NCBI RefSeq assembly: GCF_037042905.1 | Contig: NC_087259.1 | Coordinates: 18,579,501-18,643,500 of the forward strand | Direction: 5' to 3' | DNA length: 64,000 bases | Source: Lytechinus pictus | Lineage: Eukaryota > Echinodermata > Echinoidea > Temnopleuroida > Toxopneustidae | In this document: one piece after another, positions 1 through 48,869 of the stretch | Numbering within the stretch: position 1 is the first letter of the stretch | How the letters are laid out: every line of letters starts with the position of its first letter | The notes under the pieces: generated by a model | What the model was told of the DNA's origin: nothing | The model's database searches: none | Seen by the model: only the letters and a program-made list of their open reading frames with translations | Program-made: the position numbers and the translations under genes

Positions 1-110
1 AACATTTTCGCGAAAAAAAAAACATGATTTGATTAAACGACTTACACTGCTTTACTTTACGACTAAACTCTACTATCATCCTCTTCATATGTACCGCGGG
101 ACGGAGGGCC

Positions 111-281
111 GTTTCATAAAGCTGTTCGTAAGTTAAGAGTGACTTTAAGAACGACTGGTAATCCTTTCTTACGCGCTAAATAATCACCAATGAACATTTA
201 ATGGTGAATATTATTTACCAGAAGAAAGGATCACCAGTCGTTCTTAAAGTCGCTCTTAACTTACGAACAGCTTTATGAAAC
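111..281. mobile_element. Foldback MITE, TIR GTTTCATAAAGCTGTTCGTA
   Basis: The first about 60 bases are the near-perfect reverse complement of the last 60 (GTTTCATAAAGCTGTTCGTA ... TACGAACAGCTTTATGAAAC), leaving a loop of about 50 bases. It has no coding capacity, so it is a non-autonomous DNA element. A diverged relative with the same ends lies at 54468-54575. Superfamily not determined. Confidence 0.75.
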
Positions 282-847
282 ACCCACCTGGTCCCCGATT
301 GGAAAATGAAAACGATGTTTTCTATTGTTGCATTGACATTTAGGCCAGTCTCCCTAAAGAGTTTATGATGAAAACCAACAGTTTACTCTTTGCCATTTAT
401 CACCATCAGACACGTCGCATGTCATTGATGTCTGTGTCGCTCATCATCAATACATGCTCCCGGTGGCAATGTAGTTTAGAATAACAGTATGGTCAAAGGC
501 GGAGTATGGCGCGAACGTTAATTTTCACGCGTTGCATGCATTCTATCCAAAAAACGCCGCAGGTCTTATAATGTAAAATGTAGTAGAAAGGGGGGAGATG
601 CAATATATGGTGTGTATTTGAGCATTCCTTGACTCACTAGGAAGCATATTGAACAATATGTTCACTGGACCAAACTGCTAGTCTACTACGAAAATGTGCT
701 TTATCATGCTCGGGTGAATAGGAGGTATATAGTAGTAATAGAAGGAGCAGATTCGTGAAGTATAGCTGCAGTAGAAGTGGCAGTAGTAGAAGTAGTAAAA
801 TCATCACATCGTCAGTACCTTTCGGCTTATTTTTTAATATGATAGTA

Positions 848-1310
848 TACAGTGCGTATCAAAAAAAAGTTTACACTTTGAAAAAGCCCTGGGAATTCAA
901 AAATATACAACATGTGGGTAATTTTTTCACATATAATCTTGGGTTTGGGTCTCATCTATCCAATGAAAGTAAAAGTTTTGACAGAATGTAAAAAAGTATT
1001 AAAAAAAAAAAAAAAAAGGTAAAAGATATCTTCAAATCAATTTTACTAGCTAAATTCCACAAGTTCTTCATGATTAAGGTCTACTTTTATACGCATAACT
1101 ATTTCAAAGTTCTGCGCAAATCATTTTTCACTAACTTTTCGAAAGTAAGTGGTGCTTACTCAAGCGAAAATATTTTTCGACAGTTATATCGTCATTTGCT
1201 TAAATGGATCTGTACCAATGTTAAAATGTGAAAAAATCTTCAGGATATTACAAATGTATAATTTTACAGGATTTTTTCTATGTGTAAACTTTTTTTTGAT
1301 ACGCACTGTA
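848..1310. mobile_element. MITE with TIR TACAGTGCGTATCAAAAAAA, TA target
   Basis: Terminal inverted repeats of about 29 bases (TACAGTGCGTATC... and ...GATACGCACTGTA) bound a 463-bp AT-rich interior. The outermost TA fits the TA duplication of Tc1/mariner-type elements; the CAGTGCGT start resembles the larger palindrome at 21456-22288. Short reading frames inside (755-991, 1149-1331) cross the TIRs and are not genes. Confidence 0.7.
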
Positions 1311-1533
1311 GTGTTAGTCAAAATTATCTAAAACAACGACTGTAGACTAAAAATATTCAGAACATTGAATAGTATCAGAAGGACCGGTTAAGCTTGATTT
1401 TGGGGAATAAAAGTTTATCTTAATTTTTGTATGAATTGTTTAATGGTTGAATGCAGGAATTTGTCTGGGGGCAAAAATTGATAGATGTTAAATAATATTG
1501 ATAGTGCGAAACGGATTGAGCGAGCTGACTAAA

Positions 1534-1814
1534 AGGACTTTTTATGTACTTTTTCTGTTTATTTTATGTTTCTGTTTATTGTAACTCACGTAGGAACTCG
1601 GCAGACAGCTTTTGCTGGTGAACGCCGCCCACGCTGGTATATAACCAATTACCAATGAAACATTTTACGTCTAGGTTAATCAGTCACTATATAGTCGACG
1701 GCAGATATTACTCTCGGGTCTTTTTATCAAAGTGGAGACAATGGGAGAGTGGGGATTCGAACTCACAACCTTGCGATTATGAGTCCAATGCTCTAACCAT
1801 TGGACAACACGACC
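1534..1814 (-). mobile_element. tRNA-derived SINE
   Basis: Read on the minus strand, 1814-1741 is a tRNA-like head: an A-box-like TGTCCAATGG followed by TTAGAGC, an anticodon-loop-like CTCATAA, and a canonical B box inside GAGTTCGAATCCC. The anticodon stem has mismatches, so it is not a functional tRNA. It is followed by a non-tRNA body of about 160 bases and a repetitive 3' tail built from AATAAACAGAAACATAAA units (near 1540-1580). This head-body-simple-tail order is the standard SINE design, with an internal RNA polymerase III promoter. Exact ends and target duplication were not resolved. Confidence 0.65.
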
Positions 1815-2118
1815 CGTGGACATGGTGCACACTTAACATAAAGTTTAGAAGAAAAAAATTCTGGGACATTTTCCTCCTGTCCCTTCTGTTACCACCATGG
1901 TTTATTTGATATTTATTTACTTGATACCAGGTCGAGTAATTCCTACGATACGTGTAAGGCATCCCAACCATTCTCTTCATGCTCAGTCGTTACAGCGATG
2001 TTATCATATTGGCGTTAGGATAACAAGGGTTCAATCATCACTGGAATGCACTCTCCTTACTATAGACAAAGGGGGGGGGGCAAGGCACTAAGTTATATCA
2101 GCCATGTAGGACCCGAGC

Positions 2119-2347
2119 CAGTGGCGTAATTAGCCAAGTATTTTGAGGGGCCAAATTTGGCGGATGCAGCGAAAGTTCTAATAAGATGCGAGAGTGTGAG
2201 CAAACATTTTGCCATTTTTAATACCTAAATCTTATTTTTGTAATATAAATTTTGTAGGTGATTTACTTTCCTTTTTATTGGTCATGAAACAGTTAGGCGC
2301 ATGGCACCAAGCCCCCCCCCCCCCCCCCCCCCATCTGTACGCCAGCG
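2119..2347. mobile_element. hAT-like MITE, CAGTGGCGTA ends, 8-bp TSD (7/8)
   Basis: Begins CAGTGGCGTAATTA and ends TACGCCAGCG. The flanking 8-mers are ACCCGAGC (2111-2118) and AACCGAGC (2348-2355), 7 of 8 identical, as expected for an ageing hAT 8-bp target duplication. The interior is AT-rich and ends in a long C run (about 2312-2332). Same terminal family as 38210-39616. Confidence 0.7.
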
Positions 2348-2412
2348 AACCGAGCACGTAACTTTTCCCCCACGCACATACATGAATAACGCCACCACTG
2401 TTAAAGGACTAC

Positions 2413-2483
2413 ACAAGTGCAGTCACTATACAAGCTCCTTAAGCAGTTAAGTGCTAAATTATCACTTCATTTCTTAGAGTGTA
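2413..2483. mobile_element. Half copy of the CACTGTAAAA MITE
   Basis: Contains GTGCAGTCACTATACAAGC, then AGTGCTAAATTATCACTTCATTTCTTAGAGTGTA, the right half of the palindromic MITE seen complete at 15529-15698. The left half is missing. Confidence 0.6.
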
Positions 2484-3052
2484 CCAAGATGGATGACTGT
2501 ATCTGGGAGATCGAAGCAGATCTAAAACAAAACAGTGAAAGGGTCTAGTTCCCCTCCCCATTCTCCTTCTTTGCACCTCTCCTAGTTGCACCTCTGTCAT
2601 CACCTTTACACACGTGACTCACAATCTCCAGACTTCTTCACGTTCTTATCTACCTTGGAGCATGAAATCTGTTACCATGGCAACAAAGTATCATCAGCGC
2701 TCGCTTTTGATCCGCGCGATATCCAGTTGACGTACACGAGCACTCTCGATCGTTTCCCCCCTTTTTAAATCATCATTCATCGTCATGGGTCGTATCCTTG
2801 GAAGAGCTTGGTTTTGTCACTTCAAAAATACAGATCGAGAGACGAAGATTCAACGCGCAGAAAGATGAAGATTTGCAAGAAAAATGCAGCTTTGATCCGA
2901 TGATCCATTGCTGTTATGGCGCAAGTGTTTTACAATCTCAATCACAATAATGAATCAATGATAATGCTTTCTGATAAAAAGGGGATATTTTTATATATTG
3001 TTCGGCTATCACTACTTCTATTTTTTATTAGACCTACTCAGGCCTACTATTG

Positions 3053-3119
3053 AAGTAGAAGTAGAAGTAGAAGAAGAAGAAGAAGTAGAAGTAGAAGAAA
3101 AAGGAGGAGAAGAAGAACT
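3053..3119. repeat. (GAA/GTA)n microsatellite
   Basis: Imperfect trinucleotide run of GAAGTA and GAAGAA units. Read on the minus strand it gives a serine/threonine homopolymer frame (3018-3275) that is not a gene. Confidence 0.85.
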
Positions 3120-3315
3120 CAAGTACAAAGACTTTTTCTTTTCTTTTTCACAAGGTATCGCACTGCTATAACAAATAACTTGAGCATATTGAGTAATACA
3201 CCAACTTCCCTTCCATGTTAATGATGAGTCCATTGTCATAAATTCACGCACCTCTGTATTTCTTAGTATCCCCATCGGTTTCTAAATACGGGGACATAAA
3301 TATTTGAATAGCCCG

Positions 3316-3335
3316 CTAATGATCTCGATCATTAG
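3316..3335. repeat. Short perfect palindrome
   Basis: CTAATGATC and GATCATTAG are exact reverse complements separated by two bases. Possibly chance in AT-rich DNA. Confidence 0.4.
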
Positions 3336-3919
3336 GGTGAGTAGTAAGTTTGCATAGCAACGTTGAGCGCGGCCACATATTAATGGTAGTGTCATGTTGT
3401 TGCGAAAAGGTACATTCTTTTCTTTTTCGTTAACAAAAAAAATGTAAATGTTACCACGGATTTTCAGAAAAATTATTTTTTTTTTCTCAACATAATCGTA
3501 GGCTCAGTAATGAGGTCAGACGGTATGATGTGCAGGTCAATGGTACACAGAGTGCGCTAAATCATGATAAAACAATTCGAATCACGGACAGGCCTACATA
3601 TTTTTCATGACAGTTTTTTTTATGAAGGGTGGGGGAGGTAAAAATGTGTCAGATGTATTGTGTGACTATATTAAGTTTACATTGATATTTTTTCACGAAA
3701 TAACAATTGCCTAAGTTTTTCCTGTCTTAGTTTTGCGCATGTTTAATGAGAATATCGATAGAAAGGCTTCTATTTTACAATTTCGTGTTCGTTTCTCAGA
3801 AATCATTTATGTCTTAGTTTACAAGCCTTTAAAATACGAGACCTTGGGTTCGGAAGTATGAATCACATTGACTGAAGACTTTGACCCCCTTCCCGAGGTC
3901 GCAGTAGATTCTGCTCTGA

Positions 3920-4395
3920 TCCACGCATGCGCGCTCCGGATACAACCGTGTTTATTACGACTGTATCCGAACCTTCACCAATATTCGTATGACAGTTGCT
4001 AGTGCTGATAGGGTGTCTGCAGAAAATGGATAATCATTGCTCTCATATTTGCGCTTTTGTTTTGATGAACGGACTTTGTATTGATACACGAAGGTCATAC
4101 TAGATAAGCTTCAAGAAACGGGTTATCAAAGTTTACTGGGTCCGTACGCAGTTCAGCTTCTTAACATTGTGGAATCGAATAATGTGATAACCAGCATTGT
4201 TTACATGTTTCAGTAACAGAGTTTGGTGCTGGTTTTAAAATTCAGAATTTTGATCATTTTGTTATTTCGTAGCTCTTGTTGAACTGGTTAGTGAGACCGA
4301 GAAGTGCTTCGATGAAACACCCGACAGCTGCCCGAGGGAGCCCATGAAGAGGAACTATACAAAGTTGCGCTGGGACTAGCCGTGGACCGTACAAC
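3920..4395 (+). promoter_or_regulatory. Probable promoter and 5' UTR of the TESK gene
   Basis: The sequence just upstream of the first coding exon holds CACGCATGCGCGC at 3922-3934, which matches the palindromic NRF1-type site (consensus around GCGCATGCGC) common in TATA-less animal promoters. No TATA box was seen at a convincing place. An in-frame TGA at 4345-4347 shows that translation starts downstream of it. The transcription start is not visible from sequence alone; an additional 5' non-coding exon is possible. Confidence 0.35.
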
Positions 4396-42582
<38,187 letters not shown>

Positions 42583-42671
42583 ACCATGAAACCAAACAAA
42601 ACCTTAGAATCTGTAACTCATTTATATACTGACAGCCAAGACATTTAACAGATATAATATTGGCAACGAAA

Positions 42672-42677
42672 AATAAA
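42672..42677 (+). terminator. Candidate polyadenylation signal of the TESK gene
   Basis: AATAAA lies 90 bases after the TAG. No closer canonical hexamer was seen; the 3' UTR would be only about 110 bases if used. Confidence 0.5.
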
Positions 42678-44021
42678 TTCTATCTACGATATAAACAAGA
42701 TTAGTGTTCAAATGAAAAACACTCTCACCTTTGCCTTGCTTGAAAAAATGTAAATCTTTTGTTACTTTACTTTACTTCATGATTTAACCCTAAAAAGGCT
42801 GGGGTATTTATCGGATATTATCTTTGCAGCATTCTGGATTGGTTTCCGTCATGAAAAAAATTGTAAAAACCAACATTATCTTTATATATTTCTTTGGTTC
42901 TCGATTCAAATGGAGTCACAATGCTTATGGGCCCATTTCAAATTCTGTATCAAAGGGTGGGTCCAGGAGAATATTTTTCGGGGGTGAACTTAAACCCAAA
43001 CATTTTGTAGCATTATTGGTACCTTGGTTGCAGGATACTTCGGTAAAAATATCATACGAATTTATATCTCTCACGATGAGCAAATCAGAATGATGTTGTG
43101 TAAAGTCGAAGGTGGGATACCAATTCGGGTCCTTTTAGGGTTACGTGGTGGAACAGATTTTCAACACTTTCGTGAAATCACGCTACTTTTCTAAAACTCA
43201 AACGTGCTCAATGTACTGCTATTTTTCACAAATAAGATTGTCGGGTTGTATAACTCTCTAAAAATATATATTTTTTTTTTTTTGCCTCCGAAGAAGATTC
43301 TGCTAGGATCGAAAGCTTAGGCCCCTTTTTTACTTTCTAATTTACTCCATTGGCTCTCTTTTATTAGATAAGCAGTTTTCAGCAGCTTCTTTTTGCCGTT
43401 AAAAATATAAGGAATAAAACCTTTACTTTTGAAAAAGTGAATATATATTTTTGAAATAGTACAGATATAATAAATAAATAAAGGATCATGATATTGAGTG
43501 AACAATATTTAATTCGTTATATTCTCTCAACTGATTTTAATCACATTTTCTCTCTAAATGAATTCTTTACAGAATCAACAATTATTCACTACTTTTCACT
43601 CATTTTCTTATCTTAGAGTAAGCAATCAGTATTATTACAATGAATTACAGCGTTACATCTCTATATATGCACTACTAAAGAGGAAAGATAACTAAAACCA
43701 CTTTTACTTGCCATTAGTATTATTTGTTGATTTCCAATGTTATTCATGACTTGTCATTTTTATTATGAATATGCTTCTTTAATGGATAGAATTACGGTAT
43801 CGTTCAAGTACTTTCACATTCCCTTCGTTTGTATTCTTTCTCCGATATTTTCCATATGGATTATTCCTTTCATTTTCATATTTCCTTTTCTCGGATTTGG
43901 ATCGTTCAAACAATTTCCAGGTGCTATAATGTGTTCAAAAGAATAGCGAGTTTTCTTATATGGAATTGAAAAGGACATTAATTTATTTTTGGGGGGTTGT
44001 TTTTTGCTATTTTTATTCCCG

Positions 44022-44578
44022 TTAAAGGGGTACTCGAGGCTGAAAACAATATGATTTTAACAGATAAAGTAAAATCAGACAAACAAAACACTGAAAATAT
44101 CATCAAAATGGGACAAGGATTAACAAATTTGATATTTTACAATTTCGCACTATATTTTGGTGAAAACAGTTACGTGCATGTTTTTGTGAATATACAATGA
44201 ACCTGATAATGTTATATATATGACTCGTATCGCCTTATTCTTTTGTACACTGGAACTATATTTCTCCAGTGAAGAAAATAGATTACTTATTTAATATATA
44301 AGATAATCATTGCTGCAACTTATTTTGTTTCGAGGGAGAGGTATAAGATACACGTATGAAATGATTATGATTCTTTTCATCTAATAAGATAGGAAAATGG
44401 AAAGTATGCCATGGCATCATCACCAATGTGGTCAGTCCACCGTTTGCACACTGTGCATACAGTCGTTATTCAAATTGTTTAACTTTGAAATTTAATAACT
44501 TCGTTATTATCTGATGACGTTTTCAGTGTATTTCTCGATAAATTTTACTCCATATCTCAGCCCGGAGTACCCTTTTAA
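44022..44578. mobile_element. MITE, TTAAAGGGGTACTC ends
   Basis: TTAAAGGGGTACTCGAGGCTGA at the left is mirrored by TCAGCCCGGAGTACCCTTTTAA at the right, with further arm similarity inside (ATCATCAAAATGGGAC). Terminal TTAA could be the target site. The class TTAAAGGG...TCAAAATCGGA recurs here at 45785-46268 and 46848-47194. Confidence 0.7.
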
Positions 44579-44704
44579 TGTCTGTAAGTGTTTATGATGA
44601 CGTACATGAAACTGTTCCAAAAAGCGGGCCGTAAAATGATCCAATCAATATTGCCCGCCATGACTGATTCAAGACCGTTTCTTTAGTGTGAGTGTATCTT
44701 TGTT

Positions 44705-44959
44705 ACAGTCACACCAACGAAACCGACTCCAAACCGACCGATGGTGTAATAACGTTATATGTTTGATCAGTCCTGGGGAGCGTTTCATGAAAGGACTTGT
44801 CGGACGTTTTATCCGACAAGTCCTATTTTATCCGACAGTTACTATAGTAACAGTGCTTCTCAACCAATCAGAATCCAGGAAAGTTGTCAGATCTGACAAT
44901 TTGTCGGACGAAAATATTGATGAAACGCCCCCCTGGAGTCATTTTCGTTGGTATGACTG
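44705..44959. mobile_element. Foldback MITE CACACCAACGAAACCGAC, host of a nested MITE
   Basis: ACAGTCACACCAACGAAACC at the left end is mirrored by TTTTCGTTGGTATGACTG at the right; the middle is occupied by the GTTTCATGAAAGGACTTG element (44770-44937). Confidence 0.6.
44770..44937. mobile_element. MITE, GCGTTTCATGAAAGGACTTG
   Basis: Left GGGGAGCGTTTCATGAAAGG and right GATGAAACGCCCCCC are inverted; inside, ACTTGTCGGA and TCCGACAAGT recur as small palindromes. The word set is one I know from echinoid repeats (inference). Confidence 0.7.
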
Positions 44960-44990
44960 CGTCATTTTGCTTCTAATCATCACATTCATC

Positions 44991-45486
44991 CCCTGGTGGA
45001 AAGAACAGAGTGTCACTCGGTGTGATCACATAGTGGACTATATGAAAATACTATTCACATTGTTAAAATACTCGGTCAACAGTGTGAAGATATTTTCACA
45101 CTGTGGATACGTCGAGAGTGTGACTTTTTACAGCGTTTTCACATGGTCGACTATGTGATTCACACTGTTGAAAGGCTCAAATGTAACAGTGTGAAGATAT
45201 TTTCACACTGTGGACACCTCGGCAGTGTGACTGTTCACAGCGTTTTCACATGGTCGACTATACGGTGATTCACACTGTTGAAATGCTCAAATTTAACAGT
45301 GTGAAGATATTTTCACACTGCGGATACGTCGAGAGTGTGACTGTTCACAGCGTTTTCACATGGTCGACTATGTGATTCACACTGTTGAAAGGCTCAAATG
45401 TAACAGTGTGAAGGTGATTTCATATTGTGTTCCACACTGTGAATACACTGTGGCACACACTGGAATATTGTGGTCTTTCCACTAGG
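44991..45486. mobile_element. MITE with an internal 107-bp tandem repeat
   Basis: Ends CCTGGTGGAAAGAACA and, inverted, TGGTCTTTCCACTAGG. Inside are about three and a third copies of a unit running AACAGTGTGAAGATATTTTC, ACACTG, GAGAGTGTGAC, CAGCGTTTTCACATGGTCGA then CTATGTGATTCACACTG; unit starts at 45078, 45185, 45295 and 45402 (periods 107, 110 and 107). The word CACACTG and its inverse CAGTGTG make each unit internally palindromic. Confidence 0.8.
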
Positions 45487-45784
45487 ATCAACTCTTCAAT
45501 TTCCATATTTTAGTGATATTCATAAATGTATAATTGACAAATCGACATAATTCAGTATATATTTTTTAGACAACCAAACATGCAGGGAATAAACCTATTA
45601 GCTTCTTCTTACACAGTCTTGACAACGGAGATTTTATTTAAAAAATACAATTCAGTTTGTTTCATTAATTTATCTATTTTCTTTCACAATCATTATTCAC
45701 CTCATTCTTTGGAATGTTATGCTATATATTTGTAAATAAAAGAATTTAAATGAAAACAAAGTAGCATAATGATTTATTTCGGTG

Positions 45785-46268
45785 TGGAGTCTCCTCACCC
45801 TGACGAAAAGTTTATTGTGAGCAGAAAAAATAATATATTGTCGAAGGTTTTAGGAAAATCCACCAAAGATTTAAAAAAAAGTTATTGGAAGTTTTGGTAT
45901 TTGTGACGTCATGATTATGAGAGAAGCTTCCCATATCTTGCAGTAAAAAAAAATCAATTAAATGTCATTTTCTAAAAAAATAAAAATGAGAATATATCTT
46001 TATTGTACCTTCAGTATGTCAATAGACAAATTATTTCCACTCCGCTATAAAAAGAAACAAACTTTTAGTCATCACGAACCATTAAAAATGAAATTTGTGC
46101 ATTTATATTACATAACATATGGGGCAACTACTGACGTCACAAGCAAAAACTTCTAATAACTGTCTTAATCTTTATTGGATCTTCCTCAAACCTTCACGAA
46201 TATTTTTTACTTATTTTTGTCTAGTATTTTTACAACAAACTTTTCGTTAGGGTAAATTTCCCCTTTAA
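45785..46268. mobile_element. Palindromic element with CCTGACGAAAAGTTT arms
   Basis: CACCCTGACGAAAAGTTTATTG is mirrored by AACAAACTTTTCGTTAGGGT; further arm matches are TTGTGACGTCATGA / TACTGACGTCACAAGC and GGAAAATCCACCAAAGATT / AATCTTTATTGGATCTTCC. The right end runs into TTTCCCCTTTAA. Arms of about 200 bp, diverged. Confidence 0.7.
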
Positions 46269-46847
46269 GTGGTGCACTATCAATTCCGTGTCAGATTGGC
46301 TTGAAAACCGGGTCTGTTGGTACCTCAACCCATTCCGAGTCAAAATGGACCAGGAATAAGTCCGTGACACAGAATAAAGGGTACGATCTGACCATGGACC
46401 TACTAGGTCCATGATCTGACCAAGAAAAGCATGGTCACGTCCGACCTCTTCTTGGTCGTTTTTTGTTCATCCTAACTTGTGGCACCCGTAATGGCACCTA
46501 CTTATTTTCAGGGCCAAAATATCGCGGGTGTTTTTTTTTTTTTTTTAAGTTTGGAATGGATTTTAACACTTTCAAGACTTACTCGACATGTTCAATTTAT
46601 GAATATTTTCGCACAAAATATGATTTTCTGATTTGTTACTCTCTCCAAAGAAAAGAGTGAAATCTTCACACGGGTATAGAAGTTGAAGGATCCATTTAAA
46701 ATTGAATCGAAGGTTTTAAGTGGAATAATATTTTCACTATTTGAACAATGACTTATATTCAGTCAAAATTCAATTTAAGGTTCGTCTATAGTCTAATGAA
46801 TTCATTGTTTAAATTATACAATATTTCAATTTTTACGAATTTGATGA

Positions 46848-47194
46848 TTAGGACCTCCTTGCCTGAAGCACAAACTGTTAAAATAATGGAATTCCACGTG
46901 TTCAGGGAGGAATGAAACTTCATTTCACATGACAATGACGAGAAAATCAAAATATTTCATATTTCATATAATAAAATACAAAAGAAATAGTGAGTAAATG
47001 ATGTCATCAGTTCCCTCATTTGCATACCGACCGAGATGTGCATATAACTGTTTTGTGAAATGAAGCGAAACTTTAAAATGTCATATCTTTCTTATTTTAC
47101 ACCCGATTTTGATGAAATTTTCAGTGTTATGCTCGTTGAATTTTTCTCTTTTTATTCAAATCAAGTTTTTGTTGGGGTGGACTTGTCCTTTAAG
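46848..47194. mobile_element. TTAAAGGACAAGTCCACCCC interspersed repeat (inverse orientation)
   Basis: Ends GGGGTGGACTTGTCCTTTAA and includes CGATTTTGATGAAATTTTCA, ATGATGTCATCAGTTCCCTC and GATTAGGACCTCCTTGCC. I recognise these words as a very abundant non-coding repeat of sea urchins; that identification is from memory. A fragment is at 37668-37800. Confidence 0.65.
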
Positions 47195-47385
47195 AGTAAA
47201 CATACATTAACAACCATGATCATAATTAATCACATCATTTACAACTCTGTGTTCATTATACACATGTAAAACGGGAGAGAAAACAAAGAGGAATTTTGCC
47301 TTGCCAATTAGATTATTTCCAACTCGTATGATTCATTTCGCATGTGTTTATGTGCCATGTGTTATACCATTTATGTTTACTATCT

Positions 47386-47586
47386 CGCACTTTAAAAACG
47401 CTGTTTTAAATTTTAAGCACGTTGTTTAAGCCCGTCACTTTAACAACTATTGTTCAAACTCTTTAAACAACTGTTTAAACTTTTTAAACAAGTTGTTTAA
47501 AATTTTTAAACAATTACAAAATAAAATTAAACAACTTAATGTTAGAGTGACAGGCTTAAACAACGTGCTATTTTTTTTTACTGTGC
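47386..47586. mobile_element. Diverged copy of the TTTAAGCCCGTCACT MITE
   Basis: GTTGTTTAAGCCCGTCACTT and TTAGAGTGACAGGCTTAAAC frame an array of TTTAAACAA words, as at 28972-29159. The terminal CACTGTAAAA is degraded (CGCACTTTAAAAA / TTTTACTGTGCG). Confidence 0.7.
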
Positions 47587-48164
47587 GCTTTCTCGGAATT
47601 TGGATCATGAATATAATTTTCACGTTGTATAATAATGTCTTCAAATAATAAAAGGGTTTTCCAAACGGAAAAAATGAAATATTTGCTCCCTTGCTTTGTT
47701 GCATGTGTATTCGTTTGTTGGTCTATATGAGTTCAAGAATATCGCCTGCAAATGTTAGGAAGAGAATCGTGAATGCCAGATACTACATGTGCATGAGTAA
47801 AGGTAGACATGGGTAAATCAAAAATTCCTGAGTACGTTGCCTACTTGGTATACTGCCGTACTTTGGCAAAAGGAAGCAAGTTACAAAAGTATCGTTTGTT
47901 GTAAATGAGCAATTTGTGTACATAGGCGTCAATGGAATTTAACAACATATTTATTTCAATATCTTTCAATAGAACGACAATTTCTTCCCCCAATTTTGCC
48001 TGAACGTGCAACATACAGAGGGTGTTTTAGAAACAACAATAACTCAAATTTGACTGATGTGTCACTTGCTTCCTTTTGCCAAAGTTGGGTAGTATACTCC
48101 ACGTAAAATAAATAGGTAGACGGTAAATTGTTAACTCTTCTATTGCCAACTCGTCCACATATCA

Positions 48165-48545
48165 CATGGTCTACATATACCTTCATTCAGTCTCATGCCA
48201 TTCCGTCCATCAAACTTTCGTCTATCATTTATTAGGTCTTTAGTCTAATAACCATTTGATCCTATCATCACTTCGTCTAGTCACTAGTTCATCTACTAAC
48301 ATTTTGTCTCATAACCAGTTGGTCTAATACCCATTTTATTTATTTCGCCCAATTAACACTTAGTCCAATTAGGCCAAATGGTATCTAAATGGCTATTGGA
48401 CCAACTGATTATTAGACGAAATGGTGAACGAAATGGCAATTAGACCGTCTAGTGGACGAACTGATGGAAGACCAAAAAATAGTTGACGAGTTGGTATATA
48501 ATTAGACGAATTGGCATTAGACCAATTGAAAATAAACCACTTAGA
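48165..48545. repeat. Head-to-head word repeat (TTAGACGAAATGG)
   Basis: Left of about 48355 the words read CGTCTAGTCACTAG, GGTCTTTAGTCTAATAACC, CCAGTTGGTCTAATACCC; right of it they read ATTAGACGAAATGG, ATTAGACCGTCTAGTGGACG, ATTAGACGAATTGGC. Units are about 13-20 bases, each a permutation of attagac + gaaatgg-like halves. The whole block is a low-fidelity palindrome of about 380 bp. Confidence 0.7.
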
Positions 48546-48869
48546 CAGGCGGGGGGGGGGGTAAGTACCCACGGCAGTACTTCGAGGGAAGCAAGAAACG
48601 CAAAAGATATCAAATGGAAGACAATGAGTTTATTTACATTGGAAAGGCGTTTCGACATTTGTCACTCTCCACCCATGTGTAGTAAATGCATCAGGTACCC
48701 GGTAGGAAGAAATTCCCCTGATATGAGTGCTCGAGGACCCCATGGAAGAACAGTATAGTCATGTCGACTAAACTGAAAATGGGCTATCCATCCGTTTTGC
48801 ATTTTTTTTTTTTTATACGGAAAATAAATACTATACTATACTGTACTAAACCATGAGCAGAAATTATTG

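Larger units (their letters stand above)
1..4395. other. 5' flank of the TESK gene, repeat-rich, no recognised coding gene
   Basis: No open reading frame here has recognisable protein similarity. The stretch holds a foldback element (111-281), a TA-flanked MITE (848-1310), a tRNA-derived SINE (1534-1814, minus), a small hAT-like MITE with 8-bp duplications (2119-2347), half of a CACTGTAAAA MITE (about 2413-2483), a GAA/GTA microsatellite (3053-3119), and a promoter-like segment before the first kinase exon. Segments between these show only AT-rich non-coding DNA. Confidence 0.7.

Noticed and set aside
1741..1814. tRNA-Met(CAT) gene on the minus strand
   Set aside because: B box and loop look right, but the anticodon stem is mismatched and the sequence continues into a SINE body and repetitive tail.
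44688..45158. 156-residue plus-strand reading frame
   Set aside because: It runs through two nested MITEs and into a tandem repeat.
45050..45470. CRISPR-like array (regular ~107-bp repeats)
   Set aside because: Repeats are long and contiguous without unique spacers, in a eukaryotic genome, inside a MITE.
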